From assembly GCF_023721815.1 (NCBI RefSeq), contig NZ_JAMDLI010000007.1:425237-489236 (forward strand): 64,000 bases of DNA, written 5' to 3'. Positions 19,901 through 27,156 of this stretch are shown here, piece by piece. A model generated the notes under the pieces. That model searched no databases and was not told the origin of the DNA. It worked only from the letters and a program-made list of their open reading frames with translations. This DNA is from Pleomorphomonas sp. JP5. GTDB taxonomy: Bacteria; Pseudomonadota; Alphaproteobacteria; Rhizobiales; Pleomorphomonadaceae. The translations under genes and the position numbers were made by a program. Position 1 is the stretch's first letter, and each line of letters starts with the position of its first letter.

Positions 19901-22658
19901 GCAAGGTGTGGTCAATGCCGGCAGCTACACGCTTACCGCCTCGGGTCTCACCTCCGGCAACTACGACATCAGCTATGTCGCGGGATCGCTGACGGTGAAC
20001 AAGGCCGCTCTGACCATCACGGCGAACAGCGCGTCCAAGACCTACGACGGTCTTGCCTACAGCGGCGGCAATGGCGTGACCTACGCCGGTCTGGTCAACG
20101 GCGAGACGGCCTCGGTGCTCGGCGGGACGCTCTTCTACGACGGCACGTCGCAAGGTGCGGTCAATGCCGGCAGCTACACGCTCAACGCCTCCGGTCTTAC
20201 CTCCGGAAACTACGACATCAGCTATGTCACGGGTGCTCTGACGGTGAACAAGGCTTCGCTGACGGTGACCGCCAACAGCGCGTCCAAGACCTATGACGGC
20301 CTCGCCTACAGCGGTGGCAATGGCGTGACCTACGCTGGCCTGGTCAATGGCGAGACGGCTTCGGTGCTCGGCGGCACGCTCTCCTACGACGGCACGGCCG
20401 ACGGTGCGATCAATGCCGGCAGCTACACACTCACCGCCTCGGGTCTCACCTCCGGCAACTACGACATCAGCTATGTCGCGGGATCGCTGACGGTGAACAA
20501 GGCCGCTCTGACCATCACGGCGAACAGCGCGTCCAAGACCTACGACGGTCTTGCCTACAGCGGCGGCAATGGCGTGACCTACGCCGGTCTGGTCAACGGC
20601 GAGACGGCCTCGGTGCTCGGCGGGACGCTCTTCTACGACGGCACGTCGCAAGGTGCGGTCAATGCCGGCAGCTACACGCTCACCGCCTCCGGTCTCACCT
20701 CCGGCAACTACGACATCAGCTATGTCGCGGGTGCTCTGACGGTGAACAAGGCTTCGCTGACGGTGACCGCCAACAGCGCGTCCAAGACCTACGACGGCCT
20801 CGCCTACAGCGGTGGCAATGGCGTGACCTACGCCGGTCTGGTCAATGGCGAGACGGCCTCGGTGCTCGGCGGCACGCTCTCCTACGACGGCACGTCGCAA
20901 GGTGCGGTCAATGCCGGCAGCTACACGCTTACCGCCTCCGGTCTGACGTCGGGGAACTACGACATCAGCTACGTGGCCGGCGCCCTGACCATCAACCCGG
21001 CGGCGCTAACGCTGGTGATCAAGCCGGCAGCGGTGTCCAAGACCTATGGCCAGTTGGCAGCGCTTTCGGCCTACTCGGTGCTGGGCACACTGCAAGGCGG
21101 CGATGCCATCGGCTCGGTGACGCTGTCCAGCGCCGGCGCGGCGGCGACCGCCAATGTCGGCAGCTACGACATCACGGCGTCGAACGCGGTGTTCTCGTCG
21201 GGCTCGGCGTCGAACTACACCATCACCTACCAGACACTGTCGAACGGCCTGACGGTCACCCCGGCGGTGTTGACGGCCTCGCTGACCGGCTTAGTCGCCA
21301 AGACCTATGACGGGACAGCGTCAGCGACGCTTGGTTCGGGCAACTACACGCTGTCCAGTCTGACGGTCGCTGGCGATCTGGTGTCGCTGGTCGCCCCGAC
21401 ATCGGGCAGCTACGACAGCGCCGACGCCGGCACCGGCAAGACCGTGTCGGTCTCCGGCCTCACCCTGAGTGGGGCTTCGGCCGGCAACTACATACTGGCC
21501 TCAGACTCGATCTCCGGCACGATCGGAACGGTGAACAAGGCTGCTCTGACCATCACGGCGAACAGCGCGTCCAAGACCTACGACGGCCTCACCTACAGCG
21601 GCGGCAACGGCGTGACCTACGCCGGTCTGGTCAACGGCGAGACGGCCTCGGTGCTCGGTGGCACCCTCGCCTACGGCGGCACGGCCAGCTATGTCGCGGG
21701 TGCCCTGACGGTGAACAAGGCTGCTCTGACGGTGACCGCCAACAGCGCGTCCAAGACCTACGACGGCCTCGCCTACAGCGGCGGCAACGGCGTGACCTAC
21801 GCCGGTCTGGTCAATGGCGAGACGGCCTCGGTGCTCGGCGGCACGCTCTCCTACGACGGCACGTCGCAAGGTGCGGTCAACGCAGGTAGCTACACGCTCA
21901 CCGCCTCGGGGCTGACGTCGGGCAACTACGACATCAGCTATGTCACGGGCGCCCTGACGGTGAACAAGGCCGCTCTGACCATCACGGCGAGCAGCGCGTC
22001 CAAGACCTACGACGGCCTCGCCTACAGCGGCGGCAACGGCGTGACCTACGCCGGTCTGGTCAACGGCGAGACGGCCTCGGTGCTCGGCGGGACGCTCTCC
22101 TACGACGGCACGTCGCAAGGTGCGGTCAACGCAGGTAGCTACACGCTCACCGCCTCCGGTCTCACCTCCGGCAACTACGACATCAGCTATGTCGCGGGTG
22201 CTCTGACCATCAACCCGACGGCGCCGATCGTCGGGCCGTTCGCCGATGTGAGCCTGCCGGATTCCCACGCCTTCGCACAAGGGCGTGCCAACCCGACATC
22301 TGGAACGACGCTGAGCTTTGTCATGCCTGGGACTTCAGGGCAGGGGCGCACGGTATCAGAGTCCCCGACTCCAGAGTTTGCATCAGGCAGTTTCGCCTTT
22401 GATACCTACAATATGGTCACGGGGGCCATTTCCAGCGACGCCACGCCAGAAGATGCAACTTCGCAGGCCGACGTTGGGGGGCGGACTCTGATTTTCGCTC
22501 CCGGGACGTTCTCCATCCTGGCCGTCTCAGCCGAGGAAGGCGACGGCCAAACGTCAACGGCTTCCTCCCTTGCCGAGCCGGTGTGCACCGTGGGTGTCGC
22601 CGGAGCGGCATCTGCCGGCGTGCCCTATCCCTGCAACGTCGCGAGCGATGGCGGATAG
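13908..22658 (+). CDS. two-partner secretion exoprotein (TpsA), filamentous haemagglutinin-like adhesin
   Basis: A 2916-residue exported adhesin. A long signal region with a basic front and hydrophobic core near 36-55 ends around VLAGA. The TPS (haemagglutinin activity) domain follows at about 55-200, with IVNWNTFSIG and LVNPAGVVVGPGG. The body has beta-helix-like sequence, three blocks of GLUG motifs (GGLVG...YATG) and, near residues 1945-2765, eight copies of an 83-residue MBG/YDG-type repeat plus diverged relatives. Only two cysteines appear in the whole protein, both near the C-terminus (EPVC...YPCNVA). TpsB 80 bases downstream should move it across the outer membrane. GGAG lies 8 bases before the ATG; an internal ATG at residue 35 is a weaker alternative. 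Likely role: adhesion or biofilm formation. Confidence 0.92.
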   Translation: MLGRKALHAAPVAVRSRLSSSSAYRGARPRHGLLMRTTAVVTLVVVMPAQVLAGAVLPTGAHVVTGSATVAAGSDGLVINQTSSAAIVNWNTFSIGAGGSVLFNNGSGSTLSRVTGNVTSQIDGQLSATGTLYLVNPAGVVVGPGGKVTTGGSFIASTHDITDQDYLDGGAATFSGNSTASVVNNGTIASANGDVALIARRVENTGAISASNGTAALAAGYDVLMSDSSGENGKFAVRVGGSDTAAVNSGTVKAAEIEMRANGGNVYALAGNTESVIKATGVSSSGGRIFLTAGDSGTVKSTAHIVARAPKVTVLPLPRPADLDGGKVVVTGGTVDLSGTVDASAEGEGNSGGSIIAIASGQGIYSGDLLAQGGTGGAGGTVETSGHSVDFTGISVNTSAVGGTTGNWLVDPEDLTVDAASAATISSNLATTSVTLQTTSTTASGTGVVTAGGNGDITIASAISWSSGNRLTLDAYNNIAIDAAITATSGGLTLTAGNAISASAGISVGSYIQTAGAFSQIAATLPTFSATDFDIQGGSFLRVTGGDGTSATPYLISDVYGLQGVGSSSTYRAANWALANDIDASGTASWHSGAGFVPIGNANAFTGTFNGQDHTITGLTIDRPTTSYVGLFGKVGTSATSPSTTWVQHLGLIDVDITGLGTVGGIAGALSFAQLMNDYVTGTVTGDATIASGYVGGLVGAVDGGGVFASYSEANVSGGTSVGGLIGFAVSGVVQTSYASGNVSGTKYVGGLIGINRATLRNSYAIGDVSGTSNVGGLVGYNQLSGYIQYTYASGAVSGTSNVGGLVGANNNVVFDSYYDIDTTGQSVGIGSYTNAASYNVAVGLTTAQARTASSYSAFSFGNSGIWFMIDGQTRPFLRSEYSTTITNAHQLQLMALDLSADYTLATNIDASATSGSNASDMWSTKGFVPLGGTTTSFTGTFGGQGHTISGLTIVSTASNVGLFGSASGTIKNVGLLDVDVRNTNTNAGMIGSLVGVLNTGGLVTNSYATGSVSGTWQTGGLVGSVAGNATVTRSYAHVTVSGNGGLVGQLVGTISQSFATGDVTASAQNAVAGGLVGEIGYNGAVITQSYATGNVSATSGSGYAGGLVGWSLFAATIDQSYATGIPSGTFVGGIIGRGTAALTVTNSYWDKETTGITSGSYGTAKTTAELQGTLPSGFDGSVWKTGTGLYPYLSWAYSATPIAVTGTAYTAGGLTALTNATVSAVSNGSSIGSASTGANGYYYILTSSGALASTGVLTYLDGESTQGIAFKDSITPSSNQTGLNISSGVLSIQTQNNALSTTVAALQNTLGTYTDSDLGTISAIGSGITTSLGVALYAKGGTQYSLDGDLISSAGELNLQSVGSTFGISGSRALSASGNLTLASAISWSDGSTLSLLSSAGSISMQGVTGASGSLTLQAGNRVYAFGDIAVGTLTLSSGLWSQIGSALPALTVTDFRIASGASFVRALAGTGTSASPYQLFDAYGLQGMASTSLLFKNFVLANDIDASGTASWNSGAGFASIGSATIAFSGTLNGQSHTITGLTISRATTDNVGLFGVTLSTAAIRDVGLVGGSVTGQTNVGALVGQNAGTITDVYATADVNGTTSVGGLVGLDYGTIDGSHAAGAVQATTKAGGLVGYGMGNTIRDSYAEGNVTSTSGGYIGGLVGVSATSSTLTNVHASGNVSGTVYVGGLVGSNASAIIASYATGTVKGTGYVGGLVGGNFYAGTIGTSFATGAVGGAGSSNVGGLVGLNNGTVANAYATGSATSSFYVGGLVGQNNGAVSNAYATGAVTGSGFTGGLVGVNAGSGTVAGSFYDSSSTGQSDTGKGTGLTSAEMMDATSYAGWDLATNGGTSSVWRIYDGYTAPLLRTFLTATTVTASDVSKTYDGTTYAGGFTASYSDPSAVLFGTLGGNLASVKNAGTYAIGGLYSDQFGYDIAMSGSLTVNKASLTITANSASKTYDGLAYSGGNGVTYAGLVNGETASVLGGTLSYVGTSQGVVNAGSYTLTASGLTSGNYDISYVAGSLTVNKAALTITANSASKTYDGLAYSGGNGVTYAGLVNGETASVLGGTLFYDGTSQGAVNAGSYTLNASGLTSGNYDISYVTGALTVNKASLTVTANSASKTYDGLAYSGGNGVTYAGLVNGETASVLGGTLSYDGTADGAINAGSYTLTASGLTSGNYDISYVAGSLTVNKAALTITANSASKTYDGLAYSGGNGVTYAGLVNGETASVLGGTLFYDGTSQGAVNAGSYTLTASGLTSGNYDISYVAGALTVNKASLTVTANSASKTYDGLAYSGGNGVTYAGLVNGETASVLGGTLSYDGTSQGAVNAGSYTLTASGLTSGNYDISYVAGALTINPAALTLVIKPAAVSKTYGQLAALSAYSVLGTLQGGDAIGSVTLSSAGAAATANVGSYDITASNAVFSSGSASNYTITYQTLSNGLTVTPAVLTASLTGLVAKTYDGTASATLGSGNYTLSSLTVAGDLVSLVAPTSGSYDSADAGTGKTVSVSGLTLSGASAGNYILASDSISGTIGTVNKAALTITANSASKTYDGLTYSGGNGVTYAGLVNGETASVLGGTLAYGGTASYVAGALTVNKAALTVTANSASKTYDGLAYSGGNGVTYAGLVNGETASVLGGTLSYDGTSQGAVNAGSYTLTASGLTSGNYDISYVTGALTVNKAALTITASSASKTYDGLAYSGGNGVTYAGLVNGETASVLGGTLSYDGTSQGAVNAGSYTLTASGLTSGNYDISYVAGALTINPTAPIVGPFADVSLPDSHAFAQGRANPTSGTTLSFVMPGTSGQGRTVSESPTPEFASGSFAFDTYNMVTGAISSDATPEDATSQADVGGRTLIFAPGTFSILAVSAEEGDGQTSTASSLAEPVCTVGVAGAASAGVPYPCNVASDGG
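15890..16360 (+). repeat. GLUG-motif block 1 of the adhesin
   Basis: About five irregular units of roughly 30-35 residues with the pattern VGGLVG...SYASGNVSGT. They are divergent at the base level, so they are structural protein repeats rather than recent duplications. Confidence 0.7.
16860..17350 (+). repeat. GLUG-motif block 2 of the adhesin
   Basis: About five units with GGLVG...SYATG patterns, preceded by GHTISGLTI and NVGLFG, which also lead blocks 1 and 3. This indicates duplication of a larger domain module. Confidence 0.68.
18640..19330 (+). repeat. GLUG-motif block 3 of the adhesin
   Basis: Around seven units of VGGLVG...AYATG. The stretch before it (from about 18290) repeats the PYQLFDAYGLQG...NDIDASGTASWNSGAGF pattern seen before block 1 (near 15550-15700), so a module of several hundred residues is present twice. 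Confidence 0.7.
19746..20990 (+). repeat. five tandem 249-bp (83-residue) MBG/YDG repeats
   Basis: Copies begin at 19746, 19995, 20244, 20493 and 20742 with an exact period of 249 bases. Each starts with GTGAACAAGGC and encodes NKA-x-LT-x-TANSASKTYDGLAYSGG and onward. They are almost identical at the nucleotide level and alternate between two subtypes (TITANS and TVTANS), which implies recent duplication or gene conversion. Confidence 0.9.
21531..22208 (+). repeat. second MBG/YDG repeat array, with one shortened unit
   Basis: Copies begin at 21531, 21711 and 21960. The first is only 180 bases: 69 bases (23 residues) are missing in frame, near 21690. The other two are full 249-base units. Diverged MBG-like domains (KTYG..., KTYDGTASATL) fill 20991-21530 between the two arrays. 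Confidence 0.88.
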
Positions 22659-22737
22659 ACGGGCTCGGAAGCCGCAAGTGCCTGGCCAGAGAGACGATGG
22701 GGCCGGGGTTGATGAAGAATGTAGGGGTCAAGGCCGA

Positions 22738-24555
22738 ATGCAACGCATGAGACGGATCATGAGGTGGAAGGGGGGGGCTCTTGCAGCGCTGATAATTGCC
22801 TCGGTATCGCCGGGCCAGGCCCAGCCGGTGACGCAAGGCGCACCGATCGAGCGCCATCGGGTCGTGGTGCCGTCCCCGAGGCCGAGCGCCATCACCATCG
22901 ACGCCGCGACCTACGGGTCGGACGACACCACGCCCTATGGCGTCAACCTGGTCGGCGTCACCTTGATCGGAGAGGATGACGCGGTCTCGGTCCAGCCAGC
23001 CGGCGGCGTTATCGTCGAGGCCGCCCCTCAGCCTCAAGGCAAGGACGGGTTGCGTGCAGCCTTGGCCTCGGCACTCCTCCCCACCCTCGGAAGGCCTCTT
23101 TCCGCTCACGAGATCGCCGCGCTGCAGGCGACGGTCGCCGCAGTCTATCGTTCGTTCGGGATGCCGTTCATCTCGGTGACGGCGCCGCCGCAGGAGATCA
23201 CCGACGGTGTCATCCAGCTCAGAGTGATTGCCTTCCGAGCTGGCACAGTCACGGTCCAGGGCAGCGGCGGAAGCTCGCCACCCGACGCTGGCCTGATCGC
23301 TGCTGGCATCCGCCTCGAGAGCGGTGAGACGATTGATGGGGGTCAGCTCAGCGAAGACATCGATTGGCTCAACCGCAATCCCTATCGCCACGTCGGCGCG
23401 GTCTTCTCGCCCGGCGAGGCGATTGCTCTCTCCAACCTTTCGCTAGAAGTCGACGAGGCCAAGCCTTGGACGCTGTCGGCCGGCTGGTCGAACAGCGGGT
23501 CGAATGCCACCGGCCTCCAGCGCTACTCGGTTGGCGCCGGCGTTTTCCTACCCTGGGCCAACGGCACGACGCTCTCGGTGCTATTGACGAGCGGTGACGA
23601 TCTGATTGCCCATCTGGACCGTTTCCTGCTTTCCGATGGCGACTATCCGGCCTACCTCAGCGAAGCGGCGCGGATCGTTGTCCCGACCCTTGCACGTCAA
23701 GAGATCGAGTTTGCACCAAACCTCGTGGCCACAAGGCAGGATATCGACGCCCTCACCTCGGTTCAGAACCTCACCTTCGAGCTGCCGATCACCTACCGCA
23801 CGGCGGTTTCGAACCTTTTGCCAGGGCATTACTGGGGCGATCTTTACGGCGTCGTCACTTTCAAGGGCCTTGAGCGCAAAGTCTACTATTCCGGTTCCGA
23901 GGTGTCTTCCGGCAGCGCCGCGCTGATGGAGTTCGCTTTCGGCTGGACCGACACCATCAGCGATTCCCATGGACAGACCGCGTTCGACGTCAGTCTCGTC
24001 GCCAATCCCGGGGCTACCCTTGCAAACTCCGATGACGCCGCGTGGTCGAGCTATACCAACGGCCGGGTCACCAACGCCTCCTATCTCTACGGCGTCGTCA
24101 ACCTGACGCGGCACACCCAGTTGCCGCCGCTTTTCGGGAACGATGGCTTTTCGCTTGTCAATCAGTTCACCGGCGTGCTCTCCAGTACGGCGTTGCCCGA
24201 CACCGAACGGCTGGCCCTCGGGGGGACCTCCGGTTCACGCGGCTACGATTTTTCCGCTGTCGCGGTGGACCAGGGGGTCGTCTTGCGCAACGAGTTGCAC
24301 GCGCCGACGCTTTCCACCCCGGCCGACTTCTCGGTGGCGGCAAGTCTCTCACCCTATCTGTTCGCAGATGCTGCCTGGGGCGAGGACCTTTCGAGCAAAA
24401 CCTCCGAAACGATGGTCTCGCTCGGCGCGGGCGTTGACGTCGCCATTTCCGACTATTTGACCGGGCGCTTCGTCGCCGGACGGGCCATGACTGACGCTGG
24501 TCCGACCAAGGCCGGAAGCTGGACGGTCTTTGGTCAGCTCGACGTCAAGTTCTGA
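22738..24555 (+). CDS. TpsB outer-membrane transporter (ShlB/FhaC/HecB family)
   Basis: A 605-residue Omp85-superfamily pore that secretes the upstream adhesin. It has a signal peptide (GALAALIIASVSPGQAQ), a POTRA region (DWLNRNPYR end motif near residue 220), and a C-terminal beta barrel with the family loop motif LGGTSGSRGYDFS and a terminal phenylalanine (DVKF). The ATG at 22738 follows AAGG by 5 bases; further in-frame ATGs at 22747 and 22759 are possible. It starts 80 bases after the adhesin stop in the same direction, as expected for a TpsA-TpsB pair. It is cognate to this adhesin by position only. Confidence 0.9.
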   Translation: MQRMRRIMRWKGGALAALIIASVSPGQAQPVTQGAPIERHRVVVPSPRPSAITIDAATYGSDDTTPYGVNLVGVTLIGEDDAVSVQPAGGVIVEAAPQPQGKDGLRAALASALLPTLGRPLSAHEIAALQATVAAVYRSFGMPFISVTAPPQEITDGVIQLRVIAFRAGTVTVQGSGGSSPPDAGLIAAGIRLESGETIDGGQLSEDIDWLNRNPYRHVGAVFSPGEAIALSNLSLEVDEAKPWTLSAGWSNSGSNATGLQRYSVGAGVFLPWANGTTLSVLLTSGDDLIAHLDRFLLSDGDYPAYLSEAARIVVPTLARQEIEFAPNLVATRQDIDALTSVQNLTFELPITYRTAVSNLLPGHYWGDLYGVVTFKGLERKVYYSGSEVSSGSAALMEFAFGWTDTISDSHGQTAFDVSLVANPGATLANSDDAAWSSYTNGRVTNASYLYGVVNLTRHTQLPPLFGNDGFSLVNQFTGVLSSTALPDTERLALGGTSGSRGYDFSAVAVDQGVVLRNELHAPTLSTPADFSVAASLSPYLFADAAWGEDLSSKTSETMVSLGAGVDVAISDYLTGRFVAGRAMTDAGPTKAGSWTVFGQLDVKF

Positions 24556-24598
24556 TCGCTTTGCCGGCCACTTCTCCAACAACTCAAAGGTGATACCC

Positions 24599-25162
24599 AT
24601 GAACGACAAGAAGTCCTGCCGCTTTCCCATCCGCTTGCTCTTTTTGGCTGCCCTTGCCGCCCTGGGCTCGGCTTCGCTTGGCCCGGCTTGCGCCCAGGCA
24701 GCCGGCGCCACGAACGACGCTGGCGCCGATACGCCCCAGGCGACCACGGCACTTTACCGGGACTGGCAGTTGCATTGCGTTGTTGGAAAGGACGGGGGCA
24801 AGACCTGCGAGGCTGCCGGGGCCGTCCTCGCCGTCGACGGCAAGGGTGTTGCCGCTCGCGTGGTCGTCGGTCGCCCGGCTCCTTCCGAGCCGATCCAGAT
24901 CGTCATTCAGCTTGCCCCGGGCGTCTGGTTGCCGGAGGGTGTCAGCCTCAGCGTGCCCGGCGCCAAGGCCCCGCTCAAAGCTGAGTTCAAGCAGTGCGTC
25001 CAGGTCTGCTTTGCGCAGACCGATATCGATGACGCCACTGTCGGGGCAATGAAAACCTCCGACAAGCCGGCGACGCTGGCCTTCGTCGATGCACAGCGCC
25101 AGCCTGTCGCACTCCCGCTCTCACTCGCGGGATTCAAGAATGCCATGGATGCCGGTATTTGA
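24599..25162 (+). CDS. IalB-family invasion-associated protein, exported
   Basis: A 187-residue protein of the invasion-associated locus B family. It has an N-terminal signal peptide (basic start, core LLFLAALAALGSA, cleavage near ACAQA). The mature part follows the family pattern: an early W-x-x-x-C (DWQLHC), a later Cys pair (FKQCVQVCFAQ) and the IalB core VWLPEGVSL. The ATG is 43 bases after tpsB with AAAGGTGA upstream, so all three genes form one operon. In Bartonella, IalB helps red-cell entry, but the family is broad in Alphaproteobacteria and its general role is not clear. Its place after a TpsA/TpsB pair suggests a periplasmic or surface accessory role for the adhesin. Confidence 0.85.
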   Translation: MNDKKSCRFPIRLLFLAALAALGSASLGPACAQAAGATNDAGADTPQATTALYRDWQLHCVVGKDGGKTCEAAGAVLAVDGKGVAARVVVGRPAPSEPIQIVIQLAPGVWLPEGVSLSVPGAKAPLKAEFKQCVQVCFAQTDIDDATVGAMKTSDKPATLAFVDAQRQPVALPLSLAGFKNAMDAGI

Positions 25163-25179
25163 TGGCTTGGTATGGTTCT

Positions 25180-25201
25180 CGGTCGGCCTTCGGGCCGACC
25201 G
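25180..25201 (+). terminator. hairpin after the TPS operon
   Basis: Arms CGGTCGGCC and GGCCGACCG around a TTCG tetraloop, 18 bases after the IalB stop. The stem is perfect and the tetraloop very stable, but no U-tract follows. Confidence 0.6.
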
Positions 25202-25317
25202 GGATGCGCTCTCGCTGACATGGAGACACAGCTTCTGCATCCAGGAAGCCAGAAGGAGACGCGGGCCGTCACGCCGTCGCATCCTCAGCTCTTCTCCCGA
25301 TAAATCCCGAAAAGCTA

Positions 25318-25560
25318 TTTGTGGTCGGCCTCAAAACCCTCCCGACGGGTCTGCACATGCAGACGTCGGGAGACGGCGCAACGGCGCTCGTGGGCAAACG
25401 CAGTTAAGAGATCCCGGACTTCCCGATCATTGGGACAGATCGATTGGTATCTCTCCGTCATGCGACAACAGCCGATGGCTTTACACGTCTGCCGTCTTCT
25501 CATCCCGCGATGCTCTATCAGGTGAGCGGCAGCTTTCCGCTCGGTAGAGGGCGCTACCAC
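25318..25560 (-). pseudogene. IS3-family transposase OrfB remnant
   Basis: An 81-codon fragment matches the N-terminal part of IS3-type OrfB. It has K-x-A-A-A-H-L, then CKAIGCCRMTERYQ, then AHERR...RRLHV-x-x-RREGFE-x-x-HK, where intact proteins continue into the DDE core. It starts with GTG and stops after ADHK with no DDE residues, so it is a dead 5' fragment. It lies beside an IS5 remnant in a short IS graveyard between the TPS locus and a tRNA gene. Confidence 0.75.
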
Positions 25561-25634
25561 TAATGAGATGGTCTGCCCCGTCCTCCCGCCGCGCTTTGTG
25601 ATGTGGCGATGTTACTGTGAAGCGCTACCCGTTT

Positions 25635-26142
25635 CTAGGCCGACGTGGTGCGCTGCTTGGGCTCCGCCACAATCGTGGCATCGGCGATCTGGCCGGACAT
25701 GGCAAGAAAGCCCGAGGCCCGCAGGGCGGCATCGAAGCGCTGGAACAGGCCACCGATCGCCGCCGCCTCCTTCAGCGCCTCGCGAAATGTCCAGATCGTG
25801 TTGGCGTCCGGCACCACATCGACCAGGCCGAGCCCGAGAAAGCGCATGAACGGCAGACGGCCTTGATCAGATACTCGGTGCGCTCGTCGGAAAGCGAATG
25901 CATCGCCTTCAGGATCAAGACCTTGAACATCAGCACATGATCGAACGGCGGCCGACCTCCCTTCGAACGATCGGCGCACGGCACCGCAGCTTCAAGGTCA
26001 GGCGAAGCATCTCAAAGCCGACCACGGCCTTGATCCGCTCCAGATCGTCGCCCTTGGCGGAAAGATCCATCAATAGCTCATCGATGTCGGAAAAGCCGGG
26101 CATCCCTCGCGCATGGTCGGCCCCCTCGGATTCACAACCCAT
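25635..26142 (-). pseudogene. IS5-family transposase remnant, frameshifted and truncated
   Basis: Three adjoining frames spell the N-terminal half of an IS5-type transposase in the correct order: PGFSDIDELLMDLSAKGDDLERI, then DRSKGGRPPFDHVLMFKVLILKA, then FMRFLGLGLVDVVPDANTIW. Frame changes occur near 25980 and 25862, and the sequence ends after the first catalytic Asp region (IADATIVAEPKQR). The rest of the DDE domain is missing. It is non-functional. Confidence 0.82.
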
Positions 26143-26279
26143 TGAATCACTTCAAGCGCCGGTTTGCTGAGGTATTTGGAGGAGTCCAGCTGCTGACCAC
26201 CCACCGCAAGCCTTTGAACATGCGACGAGTTTTGCCCTATGTGGCAAAATTGAAAAATACCAATAAAATTAAGTACTTA

Positions 26280-26369
26280 TGGCGGAGAAGGAGGGATTCG
26301 AACCCTCGATAGGGTTGCCCCTATACACGCGTTCCAGGCGTGCGCCTTAAACCACTCGGCCACCTCTCC
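26280..26369 (-). tRNA. tRNA-Ser (anticodon GGA)
   Basis: A 90-base gene on the minus strand starting GGAGAGGTGGCCGAGTGG. The acceptor stem pairs GGAGAGG with CTTCTCC, the anticodon stem-loop is CACGC-CTGGAAC-GCGTG (anticodon GGA), the long variable arm is typical of serine tRNAs, the T-arm has GGTTCGAATCC, and CCA is encoded. It reads UCC/UCU serine codons. Its 3' end faces the IS remnants and TPS locus, the usual side for island insertion, but no second copy of the tRNA end was seen. Confidence 0.97.
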
Positions 26370-26604
26370 ACACGGCCAGCGCACCGGCTCGTGGCCGCGC
26401 ACTATAACGATGTTCGGTGCGAGCGCAAGAGGGTATGCGGCTCAATAGAAAACTCCGTCATTCCCGGCTGAGAGTTTGGGTTAATTGACTGATTTCAATT
26501 GGAATTGCGTCAGTGGCCGAATGGCAAAAAAGCGTGGCGAGCGCACGGTAAGGCGTTGCCGGTGCATCATCGTGCGCTATCGTCGGCGAATCCCTGGGAG
26601 TCGA
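26370..26604. other. 235 bases upstream of tRNA-Ser, no gene seen
   Basis: Holds the tRNA promoter region and the 3' flank of the phosphatase-like gene. It has A/T-rich patches near 26440-26500. No further feature is recognised. Confidence 0.4.
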
Positions 26605-27156
26605 TCAGGCCCACTGCCGGGAGGTCGGCGACTGCTCGCCGTCGATCGCCTGTCGCACGCTGTCGATGCGTCGCATCAGCTCGCCGGAGATTCGGGTCTG
26701 CAGGGCGTTGAGCACCGTCTCGGTCACGGCGCGACGGTCGGCCTTGCGCTCGACCAGTGCGGGGTCGCGCAACGGCCAGCGAAGCGTCGCGTATTCTGCG
26801 AGACGGGCGCAATCCGGTTCGGTCCAGGTGACGGTGGCCAGATCGACGACGATGTGAGGGCGAAGCCCGCCGGGCAGGGCGAAGATGGTCCACGACTTTG
26901 GCTCCAGCCCGTCAGTCGGGATGGCGCGCTGACAGAGCGCCTGCTCCGCTTCGGGCAGGAGGGCCGTTGCCGGCCGACTTCCGGCGCTGAAGGCGCGGAT
27001 GCGCATGTCGCCACGCTGATTGAGCAGCGCTTCGGCCATCAGGCTGGTTGCACTGTTGGTTTCGCACAGAAACAGTACATCGACGGTCTGCATCCTGAAC
27101 AAGCCCCTGCCGCTCGGAGGTGTCATCAACGCCATCGTTCCGTCTCTCTTCACCAT
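26605..27156 (-). CDS. low-molecular-weight phosphatase/arsenate reductase-like protein with altered active site
   Basis: Up to 183 residues with the ArsC/LMW-PTP fold pattern: VLFLC loop, MAEALLN, FSAGSRP, and a late W-P-x-x-DP (RWPLRDPALVE) carrying the general-acid Asp. The catalytic loop reads C-E-T-N-S-A-T, so the invariant Arg of C-x5-R is replaced by Thr while Cys is kept. Phosphatase or arsenate reductase activity is therefore doubtful; it may be a binding or regulatory derivative. The domain itself begins at the ATG at 27093. ATGs at 27135 and 27156 give longer forms, and no start has a strong ribosome site. It stands alone, with no arsenic genes nearby. Confidence 0.7.
   Translation of the reverse strand: MVKRDGTMALMTPPSGRGLFRMQTVDVLFLCETNSATSLMAEALLNQRGDMRIRAFSAGSRPATALLPEAEQALCQRAIPTDGLEPKSWTIFALPGGLRPHIVVDLATVTWTEPDCARLAEYATLRWPLRDPALVERKADRRAVTETVLNALQTRISGELMRRIDSVRQAIDGEQSPTSRQWA

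Noticed and set aside
19137-20900. 587-codon minus-strand frame with its own repeats across the adhesin
   Set aside because: It simply mirrors the 249-base repeats of the adhesin; the sense frame has the TPS and MBG features and the ribosome site.
19746-22208. CRISPR-like or satellite repeat array
   Set aside because: The repeats are 249 bases, in frame, without spacers, and encode adhesin domains.
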